The notes: generated from the sequence alone by a model not told the origin. 64,000 nucleotides of DNA from Pantoea sp. SoEX (GCF_009829945.1 NZ_SZZT01000002.1:1-64000); one strand, 5' to 3'. Counted from the stretch's first letter, positions 30,546 through 42,559 are shown. A program made the numbers and translations.

Positions 30546-31198
30546 TAATTTATCCTAGTAAAAATTAATACAATCTAAATTCTTTCCTTTCTCTTAAAGA
30601 TATAAATATTATTACTTAACATGAAATATATATACTAAAAAACGCGATATATTTGTATTATAATTAGTAAAATAAATTAAGATTTTACAAATTTATTATT
30701 ATATATATAAATAGCAAATACATAAATTTAATGATTAATTGTTTTCATAATTAATCTTAATTATATGATATAATTAGAAAAAGGTTATGTAATAAAAAAA
30801 TATAAGATATTACTTACGATACTTAAAGAATTTCATGCTCTTTAATATAAAAATCGTTTCATAAAAACGGTTAAATGTTCATTTTGAATAAACATTAAAT
30901 TCTGATATGTGACAAAATTAACTATCACAGTTAGTTATGCAATAGTTGTTTATGTTTATAATATAAACGATAAAATTATAAAAAGTATTTTAGAATAATT
31001 TTATGTATCAAGAAAATATATAGTAGCTAAATATATTTATTAAATTTTAATTTATATGAGTAGTAGCTCTTTAAAATTTCGCATTTTTATTGATTAAATA
31101 AAATTTAATAAAAATCGAATTACTCTTGAAAACCATTTCAATAATCACTGATCAGGAGAAATTATTTAGGATAGATAAAAAAATGAGGAAATTACTAA
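30546..31198. other. obgE-greA spacer, no gene seen
   Basis: About 650 nt of A/T-rich DNA. E. coli has dacB (opposite strand) in this place. I found no open frame with SxxK or KTG motifs. In E. coli the greA leader also yields a small RNA (GraL), and I see no clear equivalent. Just before greA are GGAG and GAGG patches that could serve as ribosome-binding sites. Confidence 0.5.
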
Positions 31199-31675
31199 AT
31201 GAACCCAATTCCAATGACTTTAAAAGGTGTTGAACAATTAAGAAAAGAATTAAATGAACTAAAAAACGTGAAACGTCCACGCATAATTGCTTCTATAGCT
31301 GAAGCACGTGAGTACGGAGATTTAAAAGAAAATGCAGAATATCATGCTGCTCGTGAAGAGCAAGAATTTTGTGAAAGTCGTATTAAAGAGATTCAAATAA
31401 AACTCTCTAATGCTCAAATAATTGATATAACTCAGTTACCAAAAACAGGACGGGTGATTTTTGGTTCAACGGTAAGTGTACTTAATATTAGCACAGATGA
31501 AAAATTTACTTATAGAATTGTAGGTGATGATGAAGCTGATTGCAAAAAACATTTGATATCTATAAATTCACCTATGGCTCGTGGATTAATCAGCAAAAAA
31601 TCTAATGATATTGCAATGATAAAAACTCCTGGTGGTGATGTAAAATACAAAATTTTGAATGTTGAATACCTTTAA
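31199..31675 (+). CDS. greA: Transcription elongation factor GreA
   Basis: Rescues backtracked RNA polymerase by stimulating transcript cleavage. The 158 residues equal the E. coli length. The coiled-coil tip carries the acidic pair in [18 protein letters not shown]. The C-terminal domain has [22 protein letters not shown] and IKTPGGDV. Factors that handle polymerase pausing may matter in a genome full of A/T homopolymers, which is inference. Confidence 0.97.
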   Translation: MNPIPMTLKGVEQLRKELNELKNVKRPRIIASIAEAREYGDLKENAEYHAAREEQEFCESRIKEIQIKLSNAQIIDITQLPKTGRVIFGSTVSVLNISTDEKFTYRIVGDDEADCKKHLISINSPMARGLISKKSNDIAMIKTPGGDVKYKILNVEYL

Positions 31676-31719
31676 ACATTAATCTTGTAAAGAAATAAAA
31701 AATTAATGTAGAATTATAC

Positions 31720-31746
31720 AAAAGGCTGCGCTAATGCAGCCTTTTT
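31720..31746 (+). terminator. Intrinsic terminator of greA
   Basis: AAAGGCTGC and GCAGCCTTT pair perfectly around a 6-nt loop, followed by T residues. It lies 45 nt after the stop codon. Confidence 0.9.
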
Positions 31747-32432
31747 GAGTAATCAGTTGATTTTATTCCCTATTAACGATAATTTTATTAGCTATTTTTT
31801 TAAAACGGATGATATTAAAATTATTCGATAATAAATTCAATACTTAACTAACATTTAGATTCATCTCAATTTTTTCTATACTAGGGGATTGAAAATAACT
31901 ATTTTTATCGCCATCTCGATTTAAATGCTTGTGATATATAATAATGATAATTATTACAAATAAAAAAGTAAATTAATTTAAATTTTTAAGAAAAAATAGA
32001 TATAATGATCTATTAAGGAAACTAAATATTCCATACGAAATAAAAATTATCTTAAATTTTATCTATCATCATCTTTAAGTAAGAATTTTTATTACGGAAA
32101 TAATTATGAATAAAAAATTAATGTATTACTAATAATATAAATACAAAATTGTTGAGTTTTTTCTTAATATTCACAATGAAATTATTCAATATATTATAAC
32201 AATTAACTATTTATAAATACAACATATACTGTTAAATTTGATAAAATCAATTTATTAAGATAAAAAACAACAAAATTTTATTAATAGTATTTAATTGCAG
32301 TTGATCCAAAATTTATAATTAAAATTTATGCATAAGTAGGTAATATTCGTTACAATCATATAAGTAATGACTATCAGGATAAATAGTAACCTACTATATT
32401 TATTAACATTGTTGTAATATGAGGTTAATCCT
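31747..32432. other. greA-ftsH spacer, no gene seen
   Basis: About 690 nt, one of the longest gaps. E. coli has yhbY and rlmE (ftsJ) here. I see no open frame or recognisable motif of either, so they were deleted or eroded past recognition. The ftsH promoter must lie near the end, but cannot be singled out. Confidence 0.5.
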
Positions 32433-34310
32433 TTGAGTGATATGGTGAAAAACCTAGTTCTTTGGTTAGTCATCGCGATTGTGTTGATGTCTTTATTTCA
32501 AAGTTTTGGTCCCAATCAACTAACTAGTCATAAAATTGATTATTCAAATTTTTTATCTGAAATCAATCAAGATAAAGTACGTGAAGTACGAATCAATGGG
32601 CGGGAAATTACTGTTATCAAAAAAGATAATCGCAAATATATAACTTATATTCCTATTAATGATTCTAAACTTCTTGATACCTTACTGACCAAAAACATTA
32701 AAGTTGTCGGTGCACCTCCAGATGAACCTAGTTTATTAGCTTCGATATTTATATCTTGGTTTCCAATGATGTTACTGATTGGTATTTGGATTTTTTTTAT
32801 GCGCCAAATACAAGGAGGTGGTAAAGGTGCAATGTCATTTGGTAAAAGTAAAGCTCGTATGTTGACAGAAAATCAAGTTACCACTACTTTTGCTGATGTT
32901 GCTGGTTGTGATGAAGCTAAAGAAGAAGTAAGCGAATTAGTTGAATATTTACGTGAACCTGATCGCTTTCAAAAATTAGGTGGAAAAATTCCAAAAGGTA
33001 TATTGATGGTTGGACCTCCTGGTACTGGTAAAACTTTACTGGCTAAAGCAATAGCTGGTGAAGCAAAAGTACCATTTTTTGCTATTTCAGGTTCAGATTT
33101 TGTTGAAATGTTTGTAGGAGTAGGAGCATCTCGTGTTAGAGATATGTTTGAACAAGCTAAGAAAACAGCACCTTGCATTATATTTATTGACGAAATTGAT
33201 GCTGTAGGACGTCAAAGAGGAGCAGGTTTAGGAGGAGGACATGATGAACGTGAACAAACACTAAATCAAATGTTGGTTGAAATGGATGGTTTTGAAGGAA
33301 ATGAAGGAATAATAGTTATTGCAGCAACAAATCGTCCTGATGTTCTAGATCCTGCATTACTTCGTCCTGGTAGATTTGATAGACAAGTTGTAGTTGGATT
33401 ACCTGATGTTCGTGGAAGGGAACAAATTTTAAAAGTACATATGCGTCGCATACCGCTTTCTGCTGATGTTAAACCTATTATTATAGCCCGTGGTACCCCA
33501 GGTTTTTCTGGTGCTGATTTGGCAAATCTTGTTAATGAAGCAGCTTTATTTGCTGCTAGATTAAATAAAAGAGTTGTGTCAATGTCTGAATTTGAAAGAG
33601 CAAAAGATAAAATTATGATGGGAGCAGAACGAAGATCTCTAGTGATGACAGAATCTCAAAAAGAATCAACTGCATATCATGAAGCAGGGCATGCTATTAT
33701 TGGTCGTTTAGTGCCAGAACATGATCCGGTTCACAAAGTAACAATAATTCCTCGAGGTAGAGCATTAGGTGTTACTTTTTTCCTTCCTAAAGATGATGAA
33801 ATTAGTATAAGTAAAAAGAAATTAGAAAGTCAGATTTCTACACTTTATGGAGGTAGACTAGCTGAAGAAGTAATATATGGTATAGATTATGTTTCTACTG
33901 GTGCTTCAAATGATATCAAAATTGCTACTAATCTAGCTAGAAATATGGTAACTCAATGGGGTTTTTCTGAAAAATTAGGTCCTTTACTATATGCAGAAGA
34001 AGAAAGTGAAATATTCTTAGGACGTTCTGTAGCGAAATCTAAAAATATATCGGATGAAACAGCTCGTATTATTGATCAAGAGATTAGGAAGCTAATAGAT
34101 ATCAATTATCAACGTGCTAGGTGTATATTATATGAAAACATGGATATACTTCATGCCATGAAAGATGCTTTAATGAAATATGAAACAATTGATGCATTAC
34201 AAATAGATGATTTAATGGCACGGCGTAAGGTTCGTCATCCAGCTAGTTGGGAAGGTTCTAATGATATGAAAAATCAAAACTCAATAAATAATATAACTCA
34301 CACAACTTAA
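32433..34310 (+). CDS. ftsH: ATP-dependent zinc metalloprotease FtsH
   Basis: Inner-membrane AAA+ protease that degrades LpxC, SecY and other membrane proteins. The start is TTG with a GAGG upstream, giving [18 protein letters not shown]. Two transmembrane segments lie at about 6-23 and 98-122, enclosing a periplasmic domain. The AAA module has Walker A GPPGTGKT, Walker [11 protein letters not shown] and the second region of homology [19 protein letters not shown]. The zinc motif is HEAGH. The 625-residue length is about 20 short of E. coli, all in the disordered C-terminal tail. Confidence 0.97.
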   Translation: MSDMVKNLVLWLVIAIVLMSLFQSFGPNQLTSHKIDYSNFLSEINQDKVREVRINGREITVIKKDNRKYITYIPINDSKLLDTLLTKNIKVVGAPPDEPSLLASIFISWFPMMLLIGIWIFFMRQIQGGGKGAMSFGKSKARMLTENQVTTTFADVAGCDEAKEEVSELVEYLREPDRFQKLGGKIPKGILMVGPPGTGKTLLAKAIAGEAKVPFFAISGSDFVEMFVGVGASRVRDMFEQAKKTAPCIIFIDEIDAVGRQRGAGLGGGHDEREQTLNQMLVEMDGFEGNEGIIVIAATNRPDVLDPALLRPGRFDRQVVVGLPDVRGREQILKVHMRRIPLSADVKPIIIARGTPGFSGADLANLVNEAALFAARLNKRVVSMSEFERAKDKIMMGAERRSLVMTESQKESTAYHEAGHAIIGRLVPEHDPVHKVTIIPRGRALGVTFFLPKDDEISISKKKLESQISTLYGGRLAEEVIYGIDYVSTGASNDIKIATNLARNMVTQWGFSEKLGPLLYAEEESEIFLGRSVAKSKNISDETARIIDQEIRKLIDINYQRARCILYENMDILHAMKDALMKYETIDALQIDDLMARRKVRHPASWEGSNDMKNQNSINNITHTT

Positions 34311-34385
34311 TAAAGAAAGTTAGTATAAATTTAACGTAATGACCTTTTAAAATTTAAGTATCATTAAGAACTAGGATTTAATGTT

Positions 34386-35228
34386 GTGAAATTATTTTCC
34401 AGAAATTCTTGTTTACTTTTATCTCAACCAAATATCATGGGAATTCTGAATATCACGCCTGATTCCTTTTCTGATGGTGGCAAATATAACACATTATCAC
34501 AAGCTTTACTACATGTTGAATATATGATTAAAGCGGGAGCTAATATCATTGATGTAGGCGGTGAATCAACTCGTCCTGGTGCTGATAGTGTATCAGTTAA
34601 TGAAGAATTAGAACGTGTTATTCCTATAATAGAAGCTATTAAAAAAAATTTTGAGATATGGATTTCAGTAAACACATCTAAACCTGAATTAATTTATGAA
34701 TCTTTTAAAGCAGGGGTTCATATGATCAATGATGTCCGTTCACTGTATGAAAATGGAGCTTTAAAAGCTGCAGTGTATACTAATTTACCTGTTTGTATCA
34801 TGCATGGACCATCAGGAATATTATGTCATAATAAATATAAGTATGAAAACGTTATAGAAGAAGTTAATAAATATTTTCATAAACAAATTACTCGATGTGA
34901 AGAATCAGGAATAAAGAAAAGTAATATAATTTTAGATCCGGGTTTTGGTTTTGGTAAGAACATCAGTCATAATTATCAGTTATTAGCTAATCTAAATAAA
35001 TTTCATCATTTTGGATTACCCATATTAATAGGCATATCCCGTAAATCAATGATTGGTAATGTATTAAAGGCTAATCCATCAAACTGTTTAATAGGCAGCG
35101 TTACTTGTGCAGTTATTGCTTTACTACAGAATATTCAAATTATTCGTGTACACGACGTTAAAGAAACTGCAGAGGCAATGAACATAGTAAAAATTATACA
35201 AGATATAAAGGAACGTAATTATGGGTGA
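34386..35228 (+). CDS. folP: Dihydropteroate synthase with altered pterin site
   Basis: Condenses p-aminobenzoate with hydroxymethyldihydropterin pyrophosphate in folate synthesis. GTG start; 280 residues (E. coli 282). Conserved are [32 protein letters not shown]-like [24 protein letters not shown] and IIRVHDV. Two oddities stand out. The pterin-binding Asp96 (ISVDTSKP) is Asn96 here (ISVNTSKP). The normally invariant MHMQGNPKTMQ loop reads [12 protein letters not shown]. The frame is intact, so the enzyme may be weakened rather than lost. It overlaps glmM by 8 nt (ATGGGTGA), the same coupling as in E. coli. Confidence 0.92.
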   Translation: MKLFSRNSCLLLSQPNIMGILNITPDSFSDGGKYNTLSQALLHVEYMIKAGANIIDVGGESTRPGADSVSVNEELERVIPIIEAIKKNFEIWISVNTSKPELIYESFKAGVHMINDVRSLYENGALKAAVYTNLPVCIMHGPSGILCHNKYKYENVIEEVNKYFHKQITRCEESGIKKSNIILDPGFGFGKNISHNYQLLANLNKFHHFGLPILIGISRKSMIGNVLKANPSNCLIGSVTCAVIALLQNIQIIRVHDVKETAEAMNIVKIIQDIKERNYG

Positions 35229-36585
35229 TCTTAAATATTTTGGTACTGATGGTATTAGAGGAAAAGTAGGAGAATTACCAATTACACCAGATTTTGTTTT
35301 AAAGTTAGGTTGGGCAGCTGGGAAAGTGTTTACAAGACAGGGATCAAAAAAAATAATTATAGGTAAAGATACTCGTATTTCTGGTTATATGCTAGAATCA
35401 GCATTAGAAGCAGGTTTATCTGCAGCAGGTTTATCAGTTGCTTTTACAGGACCCATGCCAACACCAGCAATTGCTTATTTAACTCGTACTTTTAGAGCAG
35501 AAGCTGGAATTGTTATTTCTGCTTCTCATAATCCTTATGACGATAATGGTATTAAATTTTTTTCTTCTAAAGGCACTAAATTACCTAATCATATAGAAAA
35601 ATCTATTGAATTAGAAATGGAAAAAAAAATAACTTGTGTGGAACCATCACAATTAGGACGTGCTAGCCGCATTGTTGATGCGTCAGGTCGTTATATCGAG
35701 TTTTGTAAGGGAACTTTTCCTAGTAATTTAAATCTTAACGGAATAAAAATTGTTGTTGATTGTGCAAACGGATCTACTTATCATATTGCACCTAATGTAC
35801 TTCGCGAACTTGGAGCAGAAGTAGTGCCTATTGCTGTAAAACCAAATGGCGTAAATATTAATAAAGAATGCGGTACATCTCATGGCTATATGTTGCAACG
35901 TGTTTTATCAGAAAAAGCTGATATAGGTTTATCGTATGATGGTGATGGTGATCGTATCATGATGATTGATCATTTAGGATCTAAAGTAGATGGTGATCAA
36001 ATTATTTATATTATTGCAAAAGAAGGTTTGCGTCATGGTAATTTACATGGTGGAGTGGTAGGTACTTTAATGAGTAACATGGGTTTAGAAATTGCACTTA
36101 ACCAATTGGGTGTTGCATTTGAACGCACAAAAGTAGGTGATCGTTACGTAATAGAAAAAATGAACAAGAAAGGTTGGAGATTAGGAGCTGAAAATTCTGG
36201 TCACATAATTATATTAGATAAAACAACTACTTGCGATGGTATTGTTGCTAGTTTACAAGTGCTTTCTGCAATGATTAGTAATCAAATGAGTTTACATGAT
36301 TTATGTACTGGAATAAATATGTTGCCACAGATATTAGTCAATATTCATCTACCTGATAATAAAAATTTGTTAGAAAAAAACAAAAACCCATTAGAAAATA
36401 ATGAAGTAATAAAATTATTTCAAAAAATTGAAAAAGAATTGTCTGGTTGTGGTCGTGTACTATTAAGAAAATCAGGTACTGAACCCTTTATTCGTGTCAT
36501 GGTAGAAGGTAAAGATAAAGAACAAATTAAAAAATTATCTGATCTTCTAGTAAATCAAATTAAATTAACTATTAATATAATATAA
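35221..36585 (+). CDS. glmM: Phosphoglucosamine mutase GlmM
   Basis: Converts glucosamine 6-phosphate to glucosamine 1-phosphate for peptidoglycan (and LPS) precursors. The 454 residues (E. coli 445) carry the phosphoserine in [16 protein letters not shown], the Mg-binding [12 protein letters not shown], the sugar-recognition GAENSGHI and the phosphate-binding [14 protein letters not shown] small insertion rich in Asn and Lys near residue 385 explains the extra length. The E. coli order ftsH-folP-glmM-secG is kept. Confidence 0.96.
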   Translation: MGDLKYFGTDGIRGKVGELPITPDFVLKLGWAAGKVFTRQGSKKIIIGKDTRISGYMLESALEAGLSAAGLSVAFTGPMPTPAIAYLTRTFRAEAGIVISASHNPYDDNGIKFFSSKGTKLPNHIEKSIELEMEKKITCVEPSQLGRASRIVDASGRYIEFCKGTFPSNLNLNGIKIVVDCANGSTYHIAPNVLRELGAEVVPIAVKPNGVNINKECGTSHGYMLQRVLSEKADIGLSYDGDGDRIMMIDHLGSKVDGDQIIYIIAKEGLRHGNLHGGVVGTLMSNMGLEIALNQLGVAFERTKVGDRYVIEKMNKKGWRLGAENSGHIIILDKTTTCDGIVASLQVLSAMISNQMSLHDLCTGINMLPQILVNIHLPDNKNLLEKNKNPLENNEVIKLFQKIEKELSGCGRVLLRKSGTEPFIRVMVEGKDKEQIKKLSDLLVNQIKLTINII

Positions 36586-36702
36586 TTATATACTCATCGT
36601 ATTTTCAAAAAAATATTGCAGAAAAACAGTATGTTTGTTAAAATTCTTAACATATATCATGTAAATCATAAAAAATAATTTTTTTGGATAATTAAGTTAA
36701 TT

Positions 36703-37017
36703 ATGTACTTAGCTATTTTAATATTTTTCTTTGCTGTATGTATTGCTTTTATATTCTTTGTTATGCTTCAACAAAATAAAGGTGCTGGGATAGAAACTTC
36801 TTTTAATTCAAATGCATCAAATGTGATTTTTGATTCTATAAACTCTGATAGTATTTTAAATAAAACTATCGCTATTTTAGCTATATTGTTTTTTTTAATT
36901 AGTTTAATGTTAAACAATTTAAATAGTAATAAAATACTAGACAAAAATGAATGGGAAAATCTTTCTGCCCCTTTAAAAAAATCAGGCAAAAAAAGTTATC
37001 AGTCTATTAAGCAATAA
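36703..37017 (+). CDS. secG: Protein-export membrane protein SecG
   Basis: Auxiliary subunit of the SecYEG translocon in the inner membrane. The 104 residues (E. coli 110) have two transmembrane segments, about 1-21 and 50-70, joined by the conserved loop VMLQQNKGAGIETSF. The tail beyond is divergent and lysine-rich. tRNA-Leu(GAG) follows 36 nt downstream, as in E. coli. Confidence 0.92.
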   Translation: MYLAILIFFFAVCIAFIFFVMLQQNKGAGIETSFNSNASNVIFDSINSDSILNKTIAILAILFFLISLMLNNLNSNKILDKNEWENLSAPLKKSGKKSYQSIKQ

Positions 37018-37053
37018 TTACAATACGTTGAATGAACAAATTTAACTAATAAT

Positions 37054-37140
37054 ACCGAGGTGGTGGAATTGGTAGACACGCTACTTTGAGGTGGTAGTGC
37101 CTATTTTGGTATGCGGGTTCAAATCCCGTCCTCGGTACCA
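37054..37140 (+). tRNA. leuU: tRNA-Leu (GAG)
   Basis: Class II tRNA of 87 nt with a long variable arm. The acceptor ACCGAGG pairs with CCTCGGT, and the anticodon loop TTGAGGT gives GAG. The 3' CCA is encoded. It corresponds to E. coli leuU by both sequence and position after secG. The first base is A, pairing with T, where E. coli has G. Confidence 0.95.
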
Positions 37141-37308
37141 TTTTTATAATCATAATATTATAAATTAAATTCATGAAACTGTTATTTATACTATTATTCT
37201 TGATAAATATGATATTATAAAGAGATGTTTAATATTGTGTTATAATTTATTTGTATATATTATTATATAATATAGCTTACTGATTATTTTTTATTAATTT
37301 TTAAAACT

Positions 37309-37348
37309 TTTTGTTTATTTATGTTAGGTTTTGTTTATTTAGGTTAGG
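37309..37348. repeat. Two tandem 20-nt repeats before rimP
   Basis: Copies at 37309-37328 and 37329-37348 (TTTTGTTTATTTATGTTAGG type) differ at one base. They lie in the region where E. coli has metY, and may have arisen by slippage. Confidence 0.75.
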
Positions 37349-37411
37349 TATATTAAGGATCTTTTAGGGGGTAGGTTATTTGTTATTCTAGAGCATTTAA
37401 TATTTAGTGAA

Positions 37412-37452
37412 CTGATAACAAAAACCCCGAACTCGGGGTTTTTTGTTATCAG
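37412..37452 (+). terminator. Long hairpin with T-run in the rimP-nusA leader
   Basis: A stem of about 19 bp with a single-nucleotide bulge: CTGATAAC and GTTATCAG at the base, then A5/T6, then CCCCG/CGGGG around an AACT loop. The T6 inside the right arm makes the inner part (CCCCG-AACT-CGGGG-TTTTTT) a perfect intrinsic terminator. It lies 56 nt before rimP, so it can act as an attenuator of the nusA-infB operon or as the end of the secG-leuU transcript. Confidence 0.8.
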
Positions 37453-37508
37453 TTGATTACATAAAATAGTAGGAAATAACCCTTTTATTACTATGCTGAG
37501 GAATAGTT

Positions 37509-37976
37509 TTGCCGAAATTAAGAAAAAACTTACTAAAGTTAATATCAACACAAATAGAAAATCTAGGATACAAATTAATAGGGATTGATTTTATTAAAAA
37601 CAATCGTGTATCAACTTTCCGTATTTATATTGATAATAAAAATGGTGTCAATATAGAAGATTGTGCAAATGTTAGCTATAAAATAGATACAATAATGGAA
37701 CTAGATAATTCAATTAATGTACCATATAATCTTGAAATATCATCACCAGGATTATACCGTCCTTTATTTAATTCAGAAGATTATTTGAAATTTTTAGGTA
37801 AAAAAGTAAGTTTATTATTGTATGTAGCGAATAAAAATCGTCGAAAGTGGGAGGGAGTTATCAAATCTGTAAAAGGAGATTTAATTACGGTAAATGTTGA
37901 GGGACATGATGAAGTTTTCTCTTTAAATAGTATTAAAAAAGCTAGCTTAATTCCCTACTTCCAAAATCCGGCTTGA
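37509..37976 (+). CDS. rimP: Ribosome maturation factor RimP
   Basis: Needed for 30S subunit maturation. TTG start; the 155 residues align throughout with E. coli RimP (150 aa): [30 protein letters not shown] and [12 protein letters not shown]. First gene of the large rimP-nusA-infB-rbfA-truB-rpsO-pnp cluster, in the E. coli order. The tRNA metY that precedes it in E. coli is not present. Confidence 0.95.
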   Translation: MPKLRKNLLKLISTQIENLGYKLIGIDFIKNNRVSTFRIYIDNKNGVNIEDCANVSYKIDTIMELDNSINVPYNLEISSPGLYRPLFNSEDYLKFLGKKVSLLLYVANKNRRKWEGVIKSVKGDLITVNVEGHDEVFSLNSIKKASLIPYFQNPA

Positions 37977-37987
37977 GAAAAACCAAA

Positions 37988-39475
37988 ATGAACAAAGAGA
38001 TATTAGCTGTTGTAGAAGCCGTTTCTAATGAAAAAGCTTTACCACGTGAAAAAATCTTTGAAGCACTGGAACGTGCATTAGCTACAGCAACTAAAAAAAA
38101 ATATGAACATGAAATAGACGTACGTGTCAGTATAGATCGTAAAAGTGGTGATTTTAATACTTTTCGTCGATGGGAAATAGTACAAGAAGTAATACAACCA
38201 ACACGTGAGATTACTTTAGATGCAGCTAGATTTGAAAATCATAAGTTAAATATAGGTGATTATGTTGAAGATAAAATAGAATCAGTAACTTTTGATAGGA
38301 TTACTACTCAAACTGCTAAACAAGTAATAGTACAAAAAGTACGTGAAGCTGAACGAGCTATGATCATTGATAAATTCAGTGAACAAAAGGGCGAAATGCT
38401 CACATGTATGGTAAAGAAAGTTAATCGTGATAGTATATCTCTGGATTTAGGTAATAATGCTGAAGCTATAATTTTACGAGAAGATTATCTACCTCGGGAA
38501 AATTTTAGGCCAGGTGATAGATTACGTGGAGTTTTATATTCAATACGTCCTGAAGCAAGAGGTATTCAACTTTTTATAACTCGTTCTAAACCAGAAATGT
38601 TGATAGAATTATTTCGTATTGAAGTTCCAGAAATTAATGAAGAGATTATTGAAATTAAAGCAGCTACTAGAGATCCTGGTTCTAGAGCTAAAATTGCAGT
38701 AAAAACTAACGACAAAAGGATTGATCCTATAGGTGCTTGTGTTGGTATGCGAGGCGCACGAGTTCAAGCTGTATCTAATGAGTTGGGAGGAGAGCGTATT
38801 GATATTGTGTTGTGGGATGATAATCCAGCTCAATTTGTTATTAATGCAATGGCACCAGCAGATGTAACATCTATTGTGGTAGATGAAGATAAACACACTA
38901 TGGATATTGCGGTTGAACCTAATAATCTTGCTCAAGCTATTGGTCGTAATGGACAAAATGTTAGATTAGCTTCACAACTTAGTGGTTGGGAATTGAATGT
39001 AATGACCATTGAAGATTTACAAGCAAAATATCAATCTGAAGCACATGCAGCAATCCATAATTTTACTAAACATCTTGATATCACTAGTGATTTTGCTTCT
39101 ATTTTAGTTGAAAAAGGTATTTCTTCTTTGGAAGAACTAGCATACGTACCAGTTCATGAACTCTTAGAAATTGGAGGACTTAAAGAAGAAGTTATTAAAA
39201 CTTTACGAAAGAAAGCCAAGAATGCACTGACTACTATAGCATTAGCTAAAGAAGAAAGTATAGTTAGACATAAACCTAATAAGGATCTTTTAAATTTAAA
39301 AGGCTTAAATCGTACTTTGGCTTTTCGCCTAGCATCAAAAGGTATTTCAACAATAGAAAATTTAGCTGAGCAAAGTATTGACGATCTAATCGATATTGAA
39401 GAACTAACTGAAAAACAAGCTGGTGCATTAATTATGGCTGCACGTAATGTATGTTGGTTTAGTAATAAAGCGTAA
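37988..39475 (+). CDS. nusA: Transcription termination/antitermination factor NusA
   Basis: RNA-polymerase-binding factor controlling pausing, termination and antitermination. The ATG chosen gives [20 protein letters not shown] as in E. coli, and exactly 495 residues. It has the N-terminal polymerase-binding domain, S1 ([13 protein letters not shown]), KH1/KH2 ([26 protein letters not shown]) and both C-terminal acidic repeats. Keeping the C-terminal repeats, which bind the polymerase alpha subunit, is notable. Confidence 0.97.
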   Translation: MNKEILAVVEAVSNEKALPREKIFEALERALATATKKKYEHEIDVRVSIDRKSGDFNTFRRWEIVQEVIQPTREITLDAARFENHKLNIGDYVEDKIESVTFDRITTQTAKQVIVQKVREAERAMIIDKFSEQKGEMLTCMVKKVNRDSISLDLGNNAEAIILREDYLPRENFRPGDRLRGVLYSIRPEARGIQLFITRSKPEMLIELFRIEVPEINEEIIEIKAATRDPGSRAKIAVKTNDKRIDPIGACVGMRGARVQAVSNELGGERIDIVLWDDNPAQFVINAMAPADVTSIVVDEDKHTMDIAVEPNNLAQAIGRNGQNVRLASQLSGWELNVMTIEDLQAKYQSEAHAAIHNFTKHLDITSDFASILVEKGISSLEELAYVPVHELLEIGGLKEEVIKTLRKKAKNALTTIALAKEESIVRHKPNKDLLNLKGLNRTLAFRLASKGISTIENLAEQSIDDLIDIEELTEKQAGALIMAARNVCWFSNKA

Positions 39476-39492
39476 TAACGGGAAGGAATATA

Positions 39493-42129
39493 ATGATAGA
39501 TGTAACCGTACAATCGCTGGCCTCAGAAATTCAGATTTCAGTAAATCGGTTAATTCAACAATTTGCTAATGCAGGAATATCCAAATCTGAAAATGATGTA
39601 GTAACTCAGCATGAGAAAGAAATTTTATTATCTTATTTAAATCATAAACATGGAAATAAAAATTATTCTGATAAATTAATTTTACAACGTAAAATTCGCA
39701 GTACATTAAATATACCAAGTATTGGAGGAAAAGCTAAGTCGGTAAAAATTGAAGTTCGCAAAAAACATACTTATACTAAAGATATCTTAGAAGTTGGAAA
39801 ATTTAATATAGAAAAAGATTTAGAAATAAAAAATAAGTTATCTACTGAAAATGAAATAAAATCAAAAATAACAAATTTACCTAAAGCACAAATTAATCAT
39901 TTAAAAGTTAATAAAAATATAAACAATAAAATTACCGAAGAAATGACAATAAATCAGCAAAGCAAAAAAAATCTCCTTGAATCTGAATTGCCTAAATTAA
40001 AACGTAAAGCTGAAGAAACAGCTCGTAGTAGAATTGAAAAACAAGCACGTCTTGCAGTAGAAAAAGCTCGAATTTTATCTGAAAAAAGAGCAGATGAATG
40101 GGGAAAAAAAGAAAAGAATCATTACAACTCTCGTACATCAGGTTATGATGCTCGTAATGTTGAAGAAGATAAATATAGGAAAATTGAACCCAGTCATAAA
40201 TATATACGTAATAATAAAATGTTACGATCCCAGAAAAAAGGCTATAAACGTACAGAACTAAAAAACGAAAATGAAGAAATAAGAAATTTTAATAAATTAG
40301 GTAAAAACAATAGAAATCGTCATAAACAACAAAATACAATACAACAATCATTTAATAAACCAATACAGGCAGTAAGTCGTAATATAGTTATTGGCGAAAC
40401 TATTACTGTTGCAGAATTAGCAAATAAAATGGCTATAAAAGGTTCTTTGGTAATCAAAGCAATCATAAAAATGGGTGCAATGGCAACAATTAATCAAGTT
40501 CTTGATCAGGAAACAGCTCAATTAGTTGCAGAAGAAATGGGACATAAAGTAATCTTGCGTAAAGATAATGAGCTGGAAGAATCTTTAATAAAAGATCGTA
40601 ACATTAATAATGCTATTAAGGAAAATAGAGCACCGATTGTTACTATTATGGGTCATGTTGATCATGGTAAAACTTCATTATTAGATTATATCCGTTCTAC
40701 TAAAGTAGCTCCTGGTGAAGCAGGTGGTATTACTCAACATATTGGTGCCTATCATGTTGAAACTAGCAATGGAATGATAACATTTCTTGATACACCTGGA
40801 CATGCAGCATTTACTGCAATGCGCGCACGTGGTACAAAGATAACTGATATTGTAGTTTTAGTTGTTGCTATAGACGATGGTGTGATGCCGCAAACCATTG
40901 AAGCAATACAGCATGCGCAAGCAGCTAAAGTACCAATTATAATTGCAGTCAATAAAATTGATAAGCAAGGTCATGATCAGGAACGTATTAAAAAAGAACT
41001 AACTCAATATGGTATTGTTCCAGAAGAATGGGGTGGTGAAAATATGTTTATTAATGTTTCTGCAAAAAACGGTACTGGCATAGATGATTTACTAAGTGCA
41101 ATTTTATTGCAAGCAGAAATAATGGAACTAACAGCTATACGTTCAGGCATGGCAAAAGGAATAGTAATAGAATCATTTCTAGATAAAGGCAGAGGACCTG
41201 TTGCTACTGTATTGGTTAAAGAAGGACAACTCAACCAAAATGATATCGTATTATGTGGTTTTGAATATGGTCGTATTAGAGCTATGCGTAATGAAAGAGG
41301 ACAAAAAGTAATAAAAGCAAATCCTTCTATTCCAGTTGAAATTTTAGGTTTATCTGGAGTTCCATCTGCAGGTGATGATATAACAGTTGTTCAAGATGAA
41401 AAAAAAGCGCGAGAAGTTGCTCTGCATCGACAAGGAAAATTAAGAGAAATCAAATTAGCTCGTCAACAACAATCTAAATTAGACAATATATTGTTTAGTC
41501 GAGATAAAAAAGAAAAGTCAGAACTAAATATACTTTTAAAAGCAGATATGCAAGGTTCTGTAGAAGCAATTTGTGATTCTTTAAATAAATTATCAACTAA
41601 AGAAATAAAAGTAAATATTATATATTGTTCTGTAGGAGGTATAACAGAAACAGACGTAACATTAGCATCTGCTTCCAATGCTATTATAATAGGTTTTAAT
41701 GTAAGAGCTGATGCATCAGCTCGCTATATAGTTGATACTGAAGGTTTAAATTTACGTTATTATTCTGTAATATATAATTTATTAGATGATATAAAAGCAA
41801 TAGTGCATGGTATGTTAAAACCAGAATACAGAAAACAGATTACTGGTTTAGCTAAAGTTCGCGATGTATTTAAATCTATAAAATTTGGTTCTGTTGCAGG
41901 TTGTATGGTTATAGAAGGTATTATAAAACGTAATGATCCTATTCGTATTTTACGTAATAATATAGTAGTTTATGAAGGTGAAGTTGGTTCTTTAAGACGT
42001 TTTAAAGATGACGTAAGTGAAGTACGTAACGGTATGGAATGCGGAATAGCAATTAAAAATTATAATAACATTAATGTTGATGATATAATTGAGGTATTTA
42101 AAAATATAGAAATAAAACGTATCAATTAA
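39493..42129 (+). CDS. infB: Translation initiation factor IF-2
   Basis: GTPase that brings initiator tRNA to the 30S subunit. The 878 residues (E. coli 890) include the IF2N domain at the start ([25 protein letters not shown]), a long lysine-rich linker much altered from E. coli, and a second IF2N-like domain ([19 protein letters not shown]). The G domain follows, with [17 protein letters not shown] and NKID, then domains II-IV. ATG start with GGAAGGA upstream. Confidence 0.97.
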   Translation: MIDVTVQSLASEIQISVNRLIQQFANAGISKSENDVVTQHEKEILLSYLNHKHGNKNYSDKLILQRKIRSTLNIPSIGGKAKSVKIEVRKKHTYTKDILEVGKFNIEKDLEIKNKLSTENEIKSKITNLPKAQINHLKVNKNINNKITEEMTINQQSKKNLLESELPKLKRKAEETARSRIEKQARLAVEKARILSEKRADEWGKKEKNHYNSRTSGYDARNVEEDKYRKIEPSHKYIRNNKMLRSQKKGYKRTELKNENEEIRNFNKLGKNNRNRHKQQNTIQQSFNKPIQAVSRNIVIGETITVAELANKMAIKGSLVIKAIIKMGAMATINQVLDQETAQLVAEEMGHKVILRKDNELEESLIKDRNINNAIKENRAPIVTIMGHVDHGKTSLLDYIRSTKVAPGEAGGITQHIGAYHVETSNGMITFLDTPGHAAFTAMRARGTKITDIVVLVVAIDDGVMPQTIEAIQHAQAAKVPIIIAVNKIDKQGHDQERIKKELTQYGIVPEEWGGENMFINVSAKNGTGIDDLLSAILLQAEIMELTAIRSGMAKGIVIESFLDKGRGPVATVLVKEGQLNQNDIVLCGFEYGRIRAMRNERGQKVIKANPSIPVEILGLSGVPSAGDDITVVQDEKKAREVALHRQGKLREIKLARQQQSKLDNILFSRDKKEKSELNILLKADMQGSVEAICDSLNKLSTKEIKVNIIYCSVGGITETDVTLASASNAIIIGFNVRADASARYIVDTEGLNLRYYSVIYNLLDDIKAIVHGMLKPEYRKQITGLAKVRDVFKSIKFGSVAGCMVIEGIIKRNDPIRILRNNIVVYEGEVGSLRRFKDDVSEVRNGMECGIAIKNYNNINVDDIIEVFKNIEIKRIN

Positions 42130-42137
42130 TATGATTC

Positions 42138-42165
42138 GATAGGTTTTTGTTTCTGTAAACCTATC
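42138..42165 (+). terminator. Hairpin in the infB-rbfA gap
   Basis: GATAGGTTT and AAACCTATC pair around a 10-nt loop just after the infB stop codon. There is no T-run after it, so it may be a processing site or partial terminator rather than a full stop. Confidence 0.5.
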
Positions 42166-42187
42166 AAATTAGCAGGATAAGCTACTA

Positions 42188-42559
42188 ATGGTAAAAGAAT
42201 TTGATCGTTCCTTACGTATAGCACAAGAAATCAAAAAAAAAATAACAATAATATTACAAAGAAAAATAGATGATCCTCGTTTAAAAATGATTACTACTGT
42301 GTCTAGTGTAGAAGTTTCCCGAGATTTATCTTATGCAAAAGTATTTGTTACTTTTTTTAAAGCAAAGCATGATTTGTATACTATAAAGAATGGAATGAAA
42401 GCATTAAAAGCATCTAGCAAATATATTCGTGTTTTACTGAAGCAAAATATGAAATTGCGAATTATTCCTATAATAAGTTTTTCTTATGATAGTTCTCTTA
42501 AAAAAGGAGAATATATTTGTAATATTATTAATCAATTATATGACAAAAAGGAAAATTAA
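42188..42559 (+). CDS. rbfA: 30S ribosome-binding factor RbfA
   Basis: Cold-adaptive 30S maturation factor that binds near helix 1 of 16S rRNA. The 123 residues (E. coli 133) have the KH-like fold with VKEFDRSLRIAQEIKKKI, DPRLKMITTVSSVEVSRDLSYAKV-type motifs and LRIIPIISFSYDSS. Its stop codon overlaps the truB start (TAATG), so the two are translationally coupled. Confidence 0.94.
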   Translation: MVKEFDRSLRIAQEIKKKITIILQRKIDDPRLKMITTVSSVEVSRDLSYAKVFVTFFKAKHDLYTIKNGMKALKASSKYIRVLLKQNMKLRIIPIISFSYDSSLKKGEYICNIINQLYDKKEN

